The notes: generated by a model from the letters alone, not told the origin. Positions 22,676-31,869 are shown, counted from the first letter of the stretch. The stretch is 64,000 nucleotides of DNA from SZUA-368 sp028533045 (GCA_050031985.1 JBNAIG010000042.1:41473-105472); one strand, 5' to 3'. Numbers and translations are program-made.

Positions 22676-23782
22676 TTAGTCTTCTTTGAAGAAGATAGAT
22701 CTTTCGTTTTCCATTTCAAAGAAGTGAACCTTGCTCAGGTCACACTTGAAGGAGAGTTCATCTCCCACTTTGAAGTCGGAATCGGGGTTGGTACGAGCGA
22801 TCAGTGAAGATTCGCTTGTACTAACGTATACGTGGGTTTCCGCACCGAGGGGCTCAATAACATCTACGTTAGCGGTGATGTTGTTGGAAGCGTCTTTGGT
22901 GGTAGTCAGTTCAAGGTCTTCAGGTCTAACGCCGAAGAAGACTTCCTTACCAACGTAAGCTTTAAGGCCGTCGTTGTAGTCCGCACCGGGAACAACATTG
23001 ATTCCGGCACCCTTGAGAACGATGTTTCCACCTTCCTCTTCTACCTTGGCGGTAACGATGTTCATGGGGGGAGATCCGATGAATCCCGCAACGAATCTGT
23101 TGATAGGTTCGTTGTAGAGCTTCAGGGGAGTACCGATCTGCTGGATAACACCGTTCTTCATAACAACGATCTTATCACCCATGGTCATAGCTTCTACCTG
23201 GTCATGGGTTACATAGATCATGGTAGCCTGCAGTTTAGCGTGGAGACCGGAAATTTCCGCTCTCATCTGTACTCTGAGCTTGGCATCCAGGTTGGAAAGG
23301 GGCTCATCGAAAAGGAATACCTTGGGCTTACGAACGATAGCACGACCTACGGCTACACGCTGTCTCTGTCCACCGGAAAGAGCTTTGGGCTTTCTCGCAA
23401 GCAGTTCTTCAATGTCAAGGATTCTTGCCGCTTCGTTTACACGATTGTCGATTTCATCCTTGGCGTACTTTCTGATCTTGAGACCGAAAGCCATGTTGTC
23501 GTAAACAGACATGTGGGGGTAAAGGGCGTAGTTCTGGAAAACCATGGCGATGTCACGGTCTTTGGGAGCTTCGTCGTTTACTCTCTTGCCATCGATGAAA
23601 AGGTCACCGTCTGTGATGTCTTCAAGACCGGCAACCATTCGAAGAGTGGTAGATTTACCACATCCGGAGGGACCAACAAGTACAACGAATTCTTTATCGT
23701 TGATGTGGATGTTGGCGTTGTCAACGGCTTTTACACCACCGTCGTACACTTTACAAATGTTCTTTAGAATAACTTCGGCCAT
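22676..23782 (-). CDS. ugpC: Sugar ABC transporter ATP-binding protein (MalK/UgpC/MsmX type)
   Basis: 368 residues from the ATG at 23,782, which has GGAGGAG eight bases upstream; an in-frame extension to 23,983 has no support. Walker A GPSGCGKST near residue 37, Q loop FQNYALYPHMSV, signature LSGGQRQRVAVGRA, Walker B VFLFDEPLSNLD, His switch VTHDQ. The C-terminal regulatory TOBE domain (about 235-368) includes FFGVRPEDLEL. No permease genes are adjacent, so it is probably a shared ATPase energising several sugar importers, as MsmX does in Bacillus. Confidence 0.9.
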   Translation of the reverse strand: MAEVILKNICKVYDGGVKAVDNANIHINDKEFVVLVGPSGCGKSTTLRMVAGLEDITDGDLFIDGKRVNDEAPKDRDIAMVFQNYALYPHMSVYDNMAFGLKIRKYAKDEIDNRVNEAARILDIEELLARKPKALSGGQRQRVAVGRAIVRKPKVFLFDEPLSNLDAKLRVQMRAEISGLHAKLQATMIYVTHDQVEAMTMGDKIVVMKNGVIQQIGTPLKLYNEPINRFVAGFIGSPPMNIVTAKVEEEGGNIVLKGAGINVVPGADYNDGLKAYVGKEVFFGVRPEDLELTTTKDASNNITANVDVIEPLGAETHVYVSTSESSLIARTNPDSDFKVGDELSFKCDLSKVHFFEMENERSIFFKED

Positions 23783-23822
23783 AGAATAGGCTCCTCCTAT
23801 GGTTATACTATAATATGAAGTC

Positions 23823-23851
23823 ATTCTATAATGGCTTTTGGGATTTGTCAA
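23823..23851 (-). promoter_or_regulatory. Promoter of the sugar ABC ATPase gene
   Basis: TTGACA (23,846-23,851), 17-bp spacer, TAGAAT (23,823-23,828) on the minus strand, about 40 bp before the start codon. Confidence 0.65.
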
Positions 23852-23879
23852 AGAAAAAAACGGGGAAATTTTAAAATTG

Positions 23880-23985
23880 GGTAAGGGAGAGGGATACGCA
23901 GGGTGGCAACGCCAGACGCCGCAGGCGGCCGGAGCGATGAGCGGAGCCCGGAGCAGCCCGCCGGGTCTGCCCGGTTCCCCCAAAA
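23880..23985. repeat. GC-rich dispersed element, second locus
   Basis: A GC-rich stretch between the ABC ATPase promoter and the tRNA terminator. It shares GAGCGGAG and CCCGGAGCAGC words, in opposite orientation, with the block at 7,541-7,690. Boundaries are approximate. No gene is visible. Confidence 0.35.
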
Positions 23986-23987
23986 AG

Positions 23988-24020
23988 CAAAAAAAAAGAG
24001 ACCATCCAGGGATGATCTCT
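23988..24020 (-). terminator. Terminator of the tRNA-Arg/tRNA-Asp operon
   Basis: An 11-bp stem with one mismatch (23,997-24,007 with 24,010-24,020) followed by a long T tract on the minus strand, just downstream of tRNA-Asp. Confidence 0.85.
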
Positions 24021-24024
24021 CTTG

Positions 24025-24098
24025 CGGAAGCGACGGGGATCGAACCCGCGATCTCCGGCTTGACAGGCCGGCGCGATAACCAGCTTCGCTACGCCTCC
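24025..24098 (-). tRNA. tRNA-Asp (GTC)
   Basis: 74 nt without encoded CCA. Acceptor GGAGGCG/CGCTTCC, anticodon stem CCGGC/GCCGG around loop CTGTCAA (anticodon GTC), T-arm GCGGGTTCGATCCCCGT, discriminator G. It is the second gene of a two-tRNA transcript. Confidence 0.93.
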
Positions 24099-24116
24099 AT
24101 ATGCTCTTTGAGCTAA

Positions 24117-24190
24117 TACCCCGAACGCGATTCGAACGCATGACCTACTGCTTAGGAGGCAGTTGCTCTATCCTGCTGAGCTACCGGGGC
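24117..24190 (-). tRNA. tRNA-Arg (CCT)
   Basis: 74 nt without encoded CCA. Acceptor GCCCCGG/TCGGGGT with terminal G-U pairs, anticodon stem ACTGC/GCAGT around CTCCTAA (anticodon CCT), T-arm TGCGTTCGAATCGCG, discriminator A. It is read first from the promoter at 24,219-24,247, 18 bp before tRNA-Asp. Confidence 0.93.
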
Positions 24191-24218
24191 TCGGGGGGTA
24201 CACTCAATGTGCTTGCGT

Positions 24219-24247
24219 ATAATAGGGGAAATAAATTTTTCTGTCAA
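24219..24247 (-). promoter_or_regulatory. tRNA operon promoter
   Basis: TTGACA (24,242-24,247), 17 bp, TATTAT (24,219-24,224) on the minus strand: near-consensus, as expected for stable RNA. Confidence 0.85.
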
Positions 24248-24252
24248 CAGTT

Positions 24253-24285
24253 CTCTAAAAAAAATATGAAAAACTTTTTTTAGAG
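24253..24285. promoter_or_regulatory. A/T-rich perfect hairpin upstream of the chemoreceptor
   Basis: CTCTAAAAAAA (24,253-24,263) is the exact reverse complement of TTTTTTTAGAG (24,275-24,285), 11-nt loop. It sits between the divergent tRNA promoter and the chemoreceptor gene and could be an operator or a weak terminator. Confidence 0.4.
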
Positions 24286-24369
24286 GCGTGGACGCTCTTT
24301 TTCTTGAACTTGATTGGCATTTTTACTTTTAACAAATTAACATTAAAGTAAAAAGCTTATAGGGAAGTA

Positions 24370-26232
24370 ATGATGAAAAAAAACGGGATTGAAAAAAAGA
24401 AAACCATGGGCAAGGATTTGTCTTTGCTCCTTTCGGTGCTGGCCTTTTCGGTTATAGCCGCCATCTGTCTGATATCTTATTATAATTCACTTAGTGCCAT
24501 TCGGTCTGTTTATGAGTCGCAAATGCTTTCCCACAGCGAGACGATCGCCCTTTCTTTGACCGATTATTATGAGCAGCAGATTAAAAATGCTGTTTTCTTG
24601 AGCGGTGATACCCGTGTGGAAGAGTCTTTGGTTAGCGAAGAATACAGCGAAGTTCGTACTCTTTTTTCTCGATTTCATGAGATTCAGGGGAATCTGGCAA
24701 ATATTTTTATGGTTAAGATAGTTGAGCCCGGGGAGGACTCTTTTGGCTTGGTGGCGGCGGCGAGGGAAGAGAATATCCTTAAGCTGAATATTGGCGAAAG
24801 GAATCCGGATAAACTGGCCATTGTCAGGACCGGGGATTATGTGGTCGGACCTCCTTCTTTGGCCGCGTTGACGGGGAAGCCCACGGTGACTCTCTTTTTT
24901 CCGGTAAAAATTGATGGTACGCCCCGGGGAATGCTCATTTACGGTTTTGACTTGGGAAAAACCACCGATCGCCTCCTGGGTGACAAGGTTTTTGGTACCA
25001 CCGGCTTTCCCTTCTTGGCGAATCAGGATGGAGTTATTATTTCCCATCCCGACAAGGAGTTGATTTTTCAGACGAACCTGAACGATTCGGACTGGGGGAA
25101 GGAGCTTCTGGCTTTGGAGAGTGGAGAGGTTGTTGATCTGGAAGTGGACGGTGTCAGAAAGATTTTTGCGGTTACCAAGACCGATGATTTTGGCCTTTTG
25201 GCTATTTGCGTTATTGATTGTTCCGATATTCAGGCGGCGGCTTTGCGAACGGCCCTTGTTATGGTGACTGTGGGGATTGCCGGTCTTGTTGTGATTGTTC
25301 TGGCCCTTGTTATGCTTCTTAAGGTTAAGTTGGGCCCTCTGGACAAAGCGGTTCATGCGGCGGGAGAGATCGCCCGCGGAAATATGACGGTACACTTTGG
25401 CAAACGTTCCCGGGACGAAGTGGGGCGGCTTATTGATGCTATGGAAGAGATGACCGGGAAAATCAGCCGTATTGTGAGCGAGGTGAACCAGGGGGCGTTG
25501 AATGTGGCTTCCGGCAGTCATGAGCTCTCTTCGGCGGCCCAGCAGTTGTCTGTGGGGGCTACCCGACAGGCCGCAGCGGCGGAAGAGGTTTCATCGGCCA
25601 TGGAAGAGATGAGTTCCAGCATAGAGCAGAACTCTACTAACGCGAAAAAGACCGATACCATAGCGGTTCAGGCGGCGGCCGATGCGGGCCGGACCAGTGA
25701 GTCTGTGACCGAGTCGGTTCAGGCCATGACCATGATTACGGAGAAGATTTCCATTATCGAAGAGATCGCCCGGAGTACCAATATGCTGGCCCTGAACGCG
25801 GCCATTGAAGCGGCCCGCGCCGGTGACGTGGGCAAGGGGTTTGCGGTCGTGGCCAGTGAGGTTAAGAAATTGGCCGAACGGAGCCAGGAGGCGGCCAAGG
25901 AGATTAGCGAATTGTCCTCCCGGACCAGGGCGAGTGCGGCCACCTCGGGAGATCTTTTGAGTCGCCTTGTCCCGGATATCCAGATGACCGCCGAACTGGT
26001 GCAGGAGATCAATACGGCCAGTCATGAGCAGAACACCGGTACGGAGCAAATAAATGTCTCTCTTCTGGACCTGGATAAAGTTATTCAGTCCAACGCCTCC
26101 TCTTCGGAAGAGATGGCCTCCATGTCGGAGGAATTGGCCGCCCAGGCTCAGCAGTTGCGTGAGATAATGAAATTCTTTACCATTGAGGCACGGGAAGAGG
26201 ATTCTATTCCGCTTCCAGCCAGCACGTCGTAA
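24370..26232 (+). CDS. Methyl-accepting chemotaxis protein
   Basis: 620 residues. Membrane helix about 20-40, a Cache-type extracytoplasmic sensor about 45-290 (with VVGPPSLAALTGKPTVTLFF and FGTTGFPFLANQDG), a second membrane helix about 297-318, HAMP about 319-370, and a cytoplasmic signalling coiled coil. The conserved hairpin tip reads IEEIARSTNMLALNAAIEAA, followed by GKGFAVVASEVKKLAERSQE. It senses a small ligand and controls CheA. The tail lacks a CheR/CheB-tethering pentapeptide. It may start at 24,370 or 24,373. The 3' end overlaps the convergent oligopeptide operon by 29 bp. Confidence 0.95.
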   Translation: MMKKNGIEKKKTMGKDLSLLLSVLAFSVIAAICLISYYNSLSAIRSVYESQMLSHSETIALSLTDYYEQQIKNAVFLSGDTRVEESLVSEEYSEVRTLFSRFHEIQGNLANIFMVKIVEPGEDSFGLVAAAREENILKLNIGERNPDKLAIVRTGDYVVGPPSLAALTGKPTVTLFFPVKIDGTPRGMLIYGFDLGKTTDRLLGDKVFGTTGFPFLANQDGVIISHPDKELIFQTNLNDSDWGKELLALESGEVVDLEVDGVRKIFAVTKTDDFGLLAICVIDCSDIQAAALRTALVMVTVGIAGLVVIVLALVMLLKVKLGPLDKAVHAAGEIARGNMTVHFGKRSRDEVGRLIDAMEEMTGKISRIVSEVNQGALNVASGSHELSSAAQQLSVGATRQAAAAEEVSSAMEEMSSSIEQNSTNAKKTDTIAVQAAADAGRTSESVTESVQAMTMITEKISIIEEIARSTNMLALNAAIEAARAGDVGKGFAVVASEVKKLAERSQEAAKEISELSSRTRASAATSGDLLSRLVPDIQMTAELVQEINTASHEQNTGTEQINVSLLDLDKVIQSNASSSEEMASMSEELAAQAQQLREIMKFFTIEAREEDSIPLPASTS

Positions 26233-27193
26233 TGTGTCCGGGGCTCACCTCTTTCGTGGGCGGGTACTCCTTTTTACAGATGTCCATGGCATAGGGGCAT
26301 CGCGGGTGGAAGTGACAGCCTGCGGGAGGGTTGATCGGGGAGGGCACGTCACCCATTACGATCTTCTCCTTGTTGCCCCTTTCCCGTGGATTGGTGGAGG
26401 GGAACGCCTGAAACAGAGCCTTTGTATAGGGGTGACGATGGTCGGCTATGAGGTCTTCCTTTTTTGCCGATTCCACAATGCGTCCCAAGTACATAACCAC
26501 GATGCGGGTGGAAATAAACTCCACCACCGATAGGTCATGGGCGATGAACATATAGGTTAGGTCGTGTTTCTCCCGCAGGTCTAAGAGCAGGTTGATTATC
26601 TGGGCCTGTACCGATACATCCAGAGCCGAAACAGCCTCATCGCACACGACGAATTCCGGGTTCATGGCCAAGGCACGGGCTATGCCGATTCTTTGACGCT
26701 GCCCGCCGGAAAACTGGTGGGGAAACCGCTTTTTGTACTGAGGATTCAAGCCGACTTCTTCCATGATGGACTCCACTTTCGCGGAGATCTCCGCTTTGCT
26801 GCCAAAGTTGTGTATCCGCAGGGGTTGGCTGATTAGATCTTCCACTTTTTTTCGGGGATTCAGGGAGGAGAAGGGGTCCTGAAAGACCATTTGGATCTGG
26901 TTCCTCAGGGGGATCAACTCTTTCTGGGGCAGATCAAAAAGCTCTCTTCCCCGGTAGTAGACCGAGCCGTCGGTTTTTTCATGGAGACGGAGCACTGTCT
27001 TTCCCAGGGTGGACTTTCCACAGCCCGATTCGCCTACCACTCCCAGAATCTCACCGGGCTGAATGGTCAGGCTTACATCGTCCACCGCCTTGAGAACAAC
27101 CTTTTCGTTACTCATGGATGAAGAGGGAATATGGTAGTATTTCTTTAAGTTTTCCACGCGCAGCAGCGCTTTATCGGTATCTTTCTCTTTCAT
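26204..27193 (-). CDS. oppF: Oligopeptide ABC transporter ATP-binding protein OppF/DppF
   Basis: 329 residues. Walker A GESGCGKST near residue 53, Q loop FQDPFSSLNPRKKV, signature FSGGQRQRIGIARAL, Walker B VVCDEAVSALD, and the C-terminal Cys-rich HPRCPYAMDICKKEYPP tail typical of Opp/Dpp ATPases. It is the last gene of the SBP-B-C-D-F operon; its start overlaps oppD by one base. Peptide or nickel import cannot be separated from sequence. Confidence 0.92.
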   Translation of the reverse strand: MKEKDTDKALLRVENLKKYYHIPSSSMSNEKVVLKAVDDVSLTIQPGEILGVVGESGCGKSTLGKTVLRLHEKTDGSVYYRGRELFDLPQKELIPLRNQIQMVFQDPFSSLNPRKKVEDLISQPLRIHNFGSKAEISAKVESIMEEVGLNPQYKKRFPHQFSGGQRQRIGIARALAMNPEFVVCDEAVSALDVSVQAQIINLLLDLREKHDLTYMFIAHDLSVVEFISTRIVVMYLGRIVESAKKEDLIADHRHPYTKALFQAFPSTNPRERGNKEKIVMGDVPSPINPPAGCHFHPRCPYAMDICKKEYPPTKEVSPGHITTCWLEAE

Positions 27194-28197
27194 TATTTGT
27201 CCTTTTCCCTCATAACCTTATCCGCATAGTGGCACCAGAGAGAGTGGCCCTCTTCTTTTATTGTGGCCTCCGGGAAGCTCTGGTCGCACTTCTCATCGCC
27301 ATAAATACAGCGATTTCTAAAGGGGCAGCCCTCTCCCAGGGTCAGCAGGTCCGGTACATTACCGTCAATGGCTTCCAGCCGGTCCGATCCCTGATACTTT
27401 CTGTTGGAGGGGAGGGAGTTGAGCAGTCCCAGCGTATAGGGGTGAGAGGGATTGTCGAATATCTGATAGACCGATCCTTCCTCTACCTTACGGCCGGCAT
27501 ACATGACCACAACCCGGTCCGCCGTTTCGGCCACAACGCCCATGTCGTGGGTGATGAGGAGAAGGGACATGTTGATTCTATCCTTCAGGTCGGTGAGCAG
27601 ATCTAAAATCTGGGACTGGATGGTAACGTCCAGAGCTGTGGTGGGTTCGTCGGCAATCATAAGTCCCGGTTCGGGAGAGGCCAGGGCCATGGCGATCATG
27701 GCACGCTGCCGCATTCCTCCCGAGAGCTGGTGGGGATAGGAGTGGGCCCGCTTTTCCGGGGCGGGGATCTTTACCAGATCCAGCAGTTCCACCGCTTTTT
27801 CCAGGGCTTCCTTTTTTTTCATTCCCTGATGGGTCATGAAGACGTCGGCCAGCTGTTCTCCCACCTTGAAGACCGGGTTTAGACTGGTCATGGGCTCCTG
27901 AAAGATCATAGAGATCTGGGTGCCCCGGTACTTTTGAATCTCCCTTTCGCTTAGTTCAAGAAGATTAGTGCCCCGAAACATCACCTTGCCACTGTCTATG
28001 ACGCCGGGAGGCATGGGAATGAGCCGGTTGATGGTGTGGGCCGTAACGGACTTACCGCAGCCCGATTCGCCCACCAGGGCCAGGGTTTCCCCCTCTTTTA
28101 TTTGGAGATTTAGGTCTCTGACCGCCTTAACCACACCGCGACGGGTGTGAAAGTGGACGTTAATGTTCTCCATGGAGAGTAGTGTTTTGTTTTCCAT
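27193..28197 (-). CDS. oppD: Oligopeptide ABC transporter ATP-binding protein OppD/DppD
   Basis: 334 residues. Walker A GESGCGKSV, Q loop FQEPMTSLNPVFKV, signature LSGGMRQRAMIAMAL, Walker B LMIADEPTTALD, His switch LLITHDMGVV, and the C-terminal CPFRNRCIYGDEKCDQ tail. It partners OppF in the ATPase heterodimer. Confidence 0.92.
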   Translation of the reverse strand: MENKTLLSMENINVHFHTRRGVVKAVRDLNLQIKEGETLALVGESGCGKSVTAHTINRLIPMPPGVIDSGKVMFRGTNLLELSEREIQKYRGTQISMIFQEPMTSLNPVFKVGEQLADVFMTHQGMKKKEALEKAVELLDLVKIPAPEKRAHSYPHQLSGGMRQRAMIAMALASPEPGLMIADEPTTALDVTIQSQILDLLTDLKDRINMSLLLITHDMGVVAETADRVVVMYAGRKVEEGSVYQIFDNPSHPYTLGLLNSLPSNRKYQGSDRLEAIDGNVPDLLTLGEGCPFRNRCIYGDEKCDQSFPEATIKEEGHSLWCHYADKVMREKDK

Positions 28198-28198
28198 A

Positions 28199-29077
28199 TT
28201 AGTCCCTCATCCTGGGATCAAGAATATCCCGTAGTCCGTCGCCGAGCAGGTTAAAACCCAATACGGACAGCAAGGTGGCGATACCGGGAAAGGTAACGAT
28301 CCACCAGGCGCTGGTTATGAATTCCTTGGAGCTGGCAATCATCAAACCCCACTCGGGAGTAGGGGGCTGGGCTCCCAATCCGAGGAAGGAGAGGGCCGCC
28401 GAATCCAGAATGGCCGTACCGATACCCAGAGTGGCCTGTACCGAAATGGGGGCCAGGCAATTGGGTAAAATGGACTTGAACATGAGTTCCCAGTCCCGGG
28501 CGCCCAGGGCTTTTTCGGCCAGTACGTAGTCCGCTTCCTTCTCGGCCAGTACGGAGGCGCGCACCACCCGGGCGTAGCGGGGGATCTGGGAGATGCCGAT
28601 GGCGATCATGGCGTTCACCAGAGACGGGCCCAAAACCGCCACGATTACAATGGTCAGCAGGATGTAGGGAAAGGCCAGCATAATATCGATGAGGCGCATA
28701 ATCAGCTTATCCAACCAGCCTCCGTAGTAGGCGGAAATCAGTCCGATGGCGCTTCCGAATACCAGGGATATACCCACGGAAATCACCCCGATGATCATGG
28801 AGATTCGGGCGCCGTAGATCAGGCGTGAGAGCATGTCCCGGCCCAAATCGTCGGTCCCTAAAATATAATTACCCGTAAAGGGGGGGGATTTTCTTAATTC
28901 GATACTCTGCTCCAGCGGGTCCATAGGGGAGAGAAGGGGAGCGAATATCCCGATTAATATGAAGAGCCCGATGATCACCAGACCGGTCATGGCGGTTTTG
29001 TTCTTCCGCAGCTGATACCAGTGTTCTGCCAAGAGGCTCTCTTCTTTCTGTATGTCTTGTTTCTTTTCTGTACTCAT
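28199..29077 (-). CDS. oppC: Oligopeptide ABC transporter permease OppC/DppC
   Basis: 292 residues. N-terminal cytoplasmic segment, first membrane helix about 32-52 (AMTGLVIIGLFILIGIFAPL), conserved GTDDLGRDMLSRLIYGARIS, and the EAA loop EKALGARDWELMFKSILPNC near residue 200. Five to six membrane helices. It is one base away from oppD and pairs with OppB. Confidence 0.92.
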   Translation of the reverse strand: MSTEKKQDIQKEESLLAEHWYQLRKNKTAMTGLVIIGLFILIGIFAPLLSPMDPLEQSIELRKSPPFTGNYILGTDDLGRDMLSRLIYGARISMIIGVISVGISLVFGSAIGLISAYYGGWLDKLIMRLIDIMLAFPYILLTIVIVAVLGPSLVNAMIAIGISQIPRYARVVRASVLAEKEADYVLAEKALGARDWELMFKSILPNCLAPISVQATLGIGTAILDSAALSFLGLGAQPPTPEWGLMIASSKEFITSAWWIVTFPGIATLLSVLGFNLLGDGLRDILDPRMRD

Positions 29078-29086
29078 TCCGGCCGC

Positions 29087-30100
29087 CTACTGTAGTCTTA
29101 CTTTCGGGTTGATAACCGAGTAGAGGAGGTCCACCACTAGGTTAATCAGTACGAAGCAGGTGGAGATAATAACGATTCCCCCCTGCACGGCGGGGTAGTC
29201 CCGGGCGGAGATCGCCTGATAGAGCCACTTACCAATGCCCGGCCAGGCAAACACTGTCTCGGTCAGAATTGCTCCGGAGAGCAAAAGGCCGAACTGCAGG
29301 CCGATTACGGTGATAACCGGGAGCAGGGCGTTGCGCAGGGCATAGCGATAGATGACACGGCTCTCCTTGATTCCCGAGGAGCGGACCGTTTTAATGTAGT
29401 CCTGCTTAAGCACTTCCAGCATGCTGGAGCGGGTGGTTCGGGCGATGATGGCCAAGGGGATGGTTCCCAGGGCTATAGAGGGCAGGATCAGGTGGTGCAG
29501 GGCGGAGAAGAAGTACTCCGGTTTGCCCTGGAACAGATATTTAAAGGTATCTATCAAATAGAAATTAGTTTCCGGTGTAAAGTAGTAGCGGATGTTGATA
29601 CGCCCGCCGGTGGGGAACATATTCAGTCCCACCGAAAAGATCATGATCATTACCAAAGCCAGCCAGAAAACCGGCATGGACACCCCAAAGAGGGCCCCCA
29701 CCATGGAAGACAGATCTATCCAGCTGTTTTTATGGGTAGCGGAAATTACCCCTATCCAGATTCCCAAAACCGTAGCGAAAATCATGGCGCAAAGGGCCAA
29801 TTCTACCGTAGCGGGGAATCGGTCTTTAATTTCACTCATCACGGGCTGTCCCGACTTAATGGATTTACCAAAGTCCAGGCGAACCACTCGCTTTAAGTAA
29901 AGGACGTACTGTTCGCCCATAGGCTTATCCAGCCCCAAATCGGCTCGAAGCCTCTCAATTTTTTCCTTACTGGCCCGTTCCCCCAACATCACTCGGGCCG
30001 GATCTCCCGGAGCCAGGGCAATCATAAAGAAAACCAACGTCACCACGCCGGAAAGGGTGGGGAACAGAAGGGCCAAACGTTTTAAAATATACTTAAACAT
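29087..30100 (-). CDS. oppB: Oligopeptide ABC transporter permease OppB/DppB
   Basis: 337 residues. N-terminal helix about 9-30, conserved APGDPARVMLG, and the EAA-type loop YIKTVRSSGIKESRVIYRYA followed by LRNALLPVITVIG. About six membrane helices. It is separated from the binding-protein gene by 91 bp with two hairpins, a usual device for higher binding-protein expression. Confidence 0.92.
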   Translation of the reverse strand: MFKYILKRLALLFPTLSGVVTLVFFMIALAPGDPARVMLGERASKEKIERLRADLGLDKPMGEQYVLYLKRVVRLDFGKSIKSGQPVMSEIKDRFPATVELALCAMIFATVLGIWIGVISATHKNSWIDLSSMVGALFGVSMPVFWLALVMIMIFSVGLNMFPTGGRINIRYYFTPETNFYLIDTFKYLFQGKPEYFFSALHHLILPSIALGTIPLAIIARTTRSSMLEVLKQDYIKTVRSSGIKESRVIYRYALRNALLPVITVIGLQFGLLLSGAILTETVFAWPGIGKWLYQAISARDYPAVQGGIVIISTCFVLINLVVDLLYSVINPKVRLQ

Positions 30101-30116
30101 AGAACCTACAATGAAT

Positions 30117-30148
30117 GGGCTACCGTCCTGTAATAGAGACGGCAGCCC
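30117..30148 (-). promoter_or_regulatory. Intercistronic hairpin between the binding-protein and oppB genes
   Basis: An 11-bp stem with one mismatch: GGGCTACCGTC (30,117-30,127) with GACGGCAGCCC (30,138-30,148), 10-nt loop, no T tract. A second perfect 7-bp stem lies at 30,174-30,190 (CCTAAAT/ATTTAGG). Likely roles are mRNA 3'-end protection or partial termination. Confidence 0.6.
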
Positions 30149-30191
30149 GTAACTATAGCGATATAAAGCGAAACCTAAATAATATTTAGGC

Positions 30192-31784
30192 CTACTCCTC
30201 TATCCACACATGGGTGAATACTCTCTTACCTGTGGGGTAGATAGTAAATCCCTTAACAGAATCTTTCATGGGTACGGATACGACCGAGTGGGCTATGGGA
30301 ACCCAGGGAGCATCTTCGTGGAAGATTTCCTGAGCCTGTCGGTAGTACTCGGTTCTCTTTTCCTGGTCCATCTCTTCCTTGGCCATGGCACAGAGTTCGG
30401 TGAACTCGGCGTTTTTCCAGAAAGCGATATTTCCTGCGGGAGGAATGGCGGCGGGCTCGGAAAGGAGTACCCAGAGGAAGTTGTCCGGGTCACCGTTGTC
30501 TCCGGTCCAGCCGAGCATGGCGGCCTGGTGTTCACCCTGGTCGGTCTTGTCCAGGTAGGTACCCCATTCGTAGGAGATGATCTCTACGGAAATGCCCACT
30601 TTGGCGAGTTGAGCCTGCATGACTTCGGCTACTTTCTTACCGTTGGGGTTATAGGGACGGGCTACGGGCATGGCCCAGATTTCCGTCTCAAAGCCATCGG
30701 GGTATCCGGCTTCGGTCAGGAGTTCCTTGGCTTTGGCGGGGTCGTAGGGGTAGGCTTCAATATCGTCATTATAGGACCACATGGTGGGGGGCAGGGGGTT
30801 CTTGGCAGGCTTACCGGCTTCGCCGTAAACGGCAGCTACTATTTCGTCCCGGTCGATGGCGTAGTTCATAGCCTGTCTAACCAGTACGTTGTCGTAGGGA
30901 GCTTTTTCGTTGTTAAGAGCCAGGTAACCTACGTTGAGGCCTTCCTGCTGCTGAACAGTGATGCCTTCGGTAGCCTGCATTTCAGCTAGGTCCTCGGGGG
31001 AGGGGAAGTCTATTACGTCAACTTCGCCCTTCTGAAGAGCCAGCCATCTGGCTGTGGCATCGGGGATAACCTTGAGGATGAGTCTATCCAGGTAAATCTC
31101 TCCGCCCCAGTAATCGGTATTTTTTTCGAATACCATGTTGTCGTCTTTAACCCAGGAAACGAATTTGAAAGGGCCCGTTCCTACGGGGTGGTTAGTGAAA
31201 TCTTCCCCGTATTTTGCAGCAGCCGTGGGGGATACGATGGCGGCAAAATCCATTGCCAGGTTAGCAATGAAGGGAGCTTCCTTCTTAAGGAGTTTGAACT
31301 CAACGGTGTAATCGTCAACGGCAATTACGTCGCTCACGATGTTATCCATGTCCATGTAACCCCAGTACTTCCAGGGGCCTTTGTCGTAGTCGGGGTGGTC
31401 TTTTTTGAATTGTCTGGCAAAGGAGTACACCACGGCGTCGGCAGTGAAAGGAGTTCCGTCATGGAACATAACGCCTTCCTGTAAATTAAAGGTAACGGTC
31501 AAACCGTCGTCGGAAAAACTCCAGCTTTTGGCCAGAGCGGGCTGAATGGCAGTTTCTCCAGGTACGAATTCTACCAGGGTATCGTAAACAGCGGTGGAGC
31601 CGTAAAAGGATTCCCCGTCTGTTTCTCTGGCGGGATCGAGGCCGACAGAATCGCCGGAACGGGCAAATACAAGAACTCCTCCAGATTTGGAATCCTCTGT
31701 AGTTGCGGGTGCTTTTTCTTTGCAACCCATGAAGAAGATACTGCCAATAAACAGTATCAGAAGCAGTGTGAGTGCTTTTTTCAT
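30192..31784 (-). CDS. oppA: Oligopeptide-type ABC transporter substrate-binding lipoprotein
   Basis: 530 residues. Lipoprotein signal with lipobox FMGC (Cys at residue 21). SBP family 5 features: SGGVLVFARSGDSVGLDPA, ALAKSWSFSDDGLTVTFNL, MFHDGTPFTADAVVYSFARQ, NHPVGTGPFKFVSW, VRQAMNYAIDRDEIV. It captures peptides (or a similar ligand) in the periplasm and delivers them to OppBC. It heads the operon behind the promoter at 31,841-31,869, and AGAGGAG gives a good ribosome site. Confidence 0.92.
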   Translation of the reverse strand: MKKALTLLLILFIGSIFFMGCKEKAPATTEDSKSGGVLVFARSGDSVGLDPARETDGESFYGSTAVYDTLVEFVPGETAIQPALAKSWSFSDDGLTVTFNLQEGVMFHDGTPFTADAVVYSFARQFKKDHPDYDKGPWKYWGYMDMDNIVSDVIAVDDYTVEFKLLKKEAPFIANLAMDFAAIVSPTAAAKYGEDFTNHPVGTGPFKFVSWVKDDNMVFEKNTDYWGGEIYLDRLILKVIPDATARWLALQKGEVDVIDFPSPEDLAEMQATEGITVQQQEGLNVGYLALNNEKAPYDNVLVRQAMNYAIDRDEIVAAVYGEAGKPAKNPLPPTMWSYNDDIEAYPYDPAKAKELLTEAGYPDGFETEIWAMPVARPYNPNGKKVAEVMQAQLAKVGISVEIISYEWGTYLDKTDQGEHQAAMLGWTGDNGDPDNFLWVLLSEPAAIPPAGNIAFWKNAEFTELCAMAKEEMDQEKRTEYYRQAQEIFHEDAPWVPIAHSVVSVPMKDSVKGFTIYPTGKRVFTHVWIEE

Positions 31785-31840
31785 TTTATTTCTCCTCTAA
31801 GATCGTATACAGTATTGTATGCGAAATGATTAGTGTTTAC

Positions 31841-31869
31841 AGTATAGTCACAAGAATGGTATCTGCCAA
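31841..31869 (-). promoter_or_regulatory. Promoter of the oligopeptide transport operon
   Basis: TTGGCA (31,864-31,869), 17 bp, TATACT (31,841-31,846) on the minus strand. Downstream, an imperfect palindrome CGTATACAGTATTGTATGCG at about 31,804-31,823 could be an operator in the leader. Confidence 0.7.

Noticed and set aside
23783..23983. N-terminal extension of the sugar ABC ATPase
   Set aside because: It crosses a good promoter and the GGAGGAG ribosome site belonging to the ATG at 23,782, and encodes low-complexity sequence.
24487..25521. 344-codon minus-strand frame
   Set aside because: Shadow of the chemoreceptor gene; composition reflects the complementary codons.
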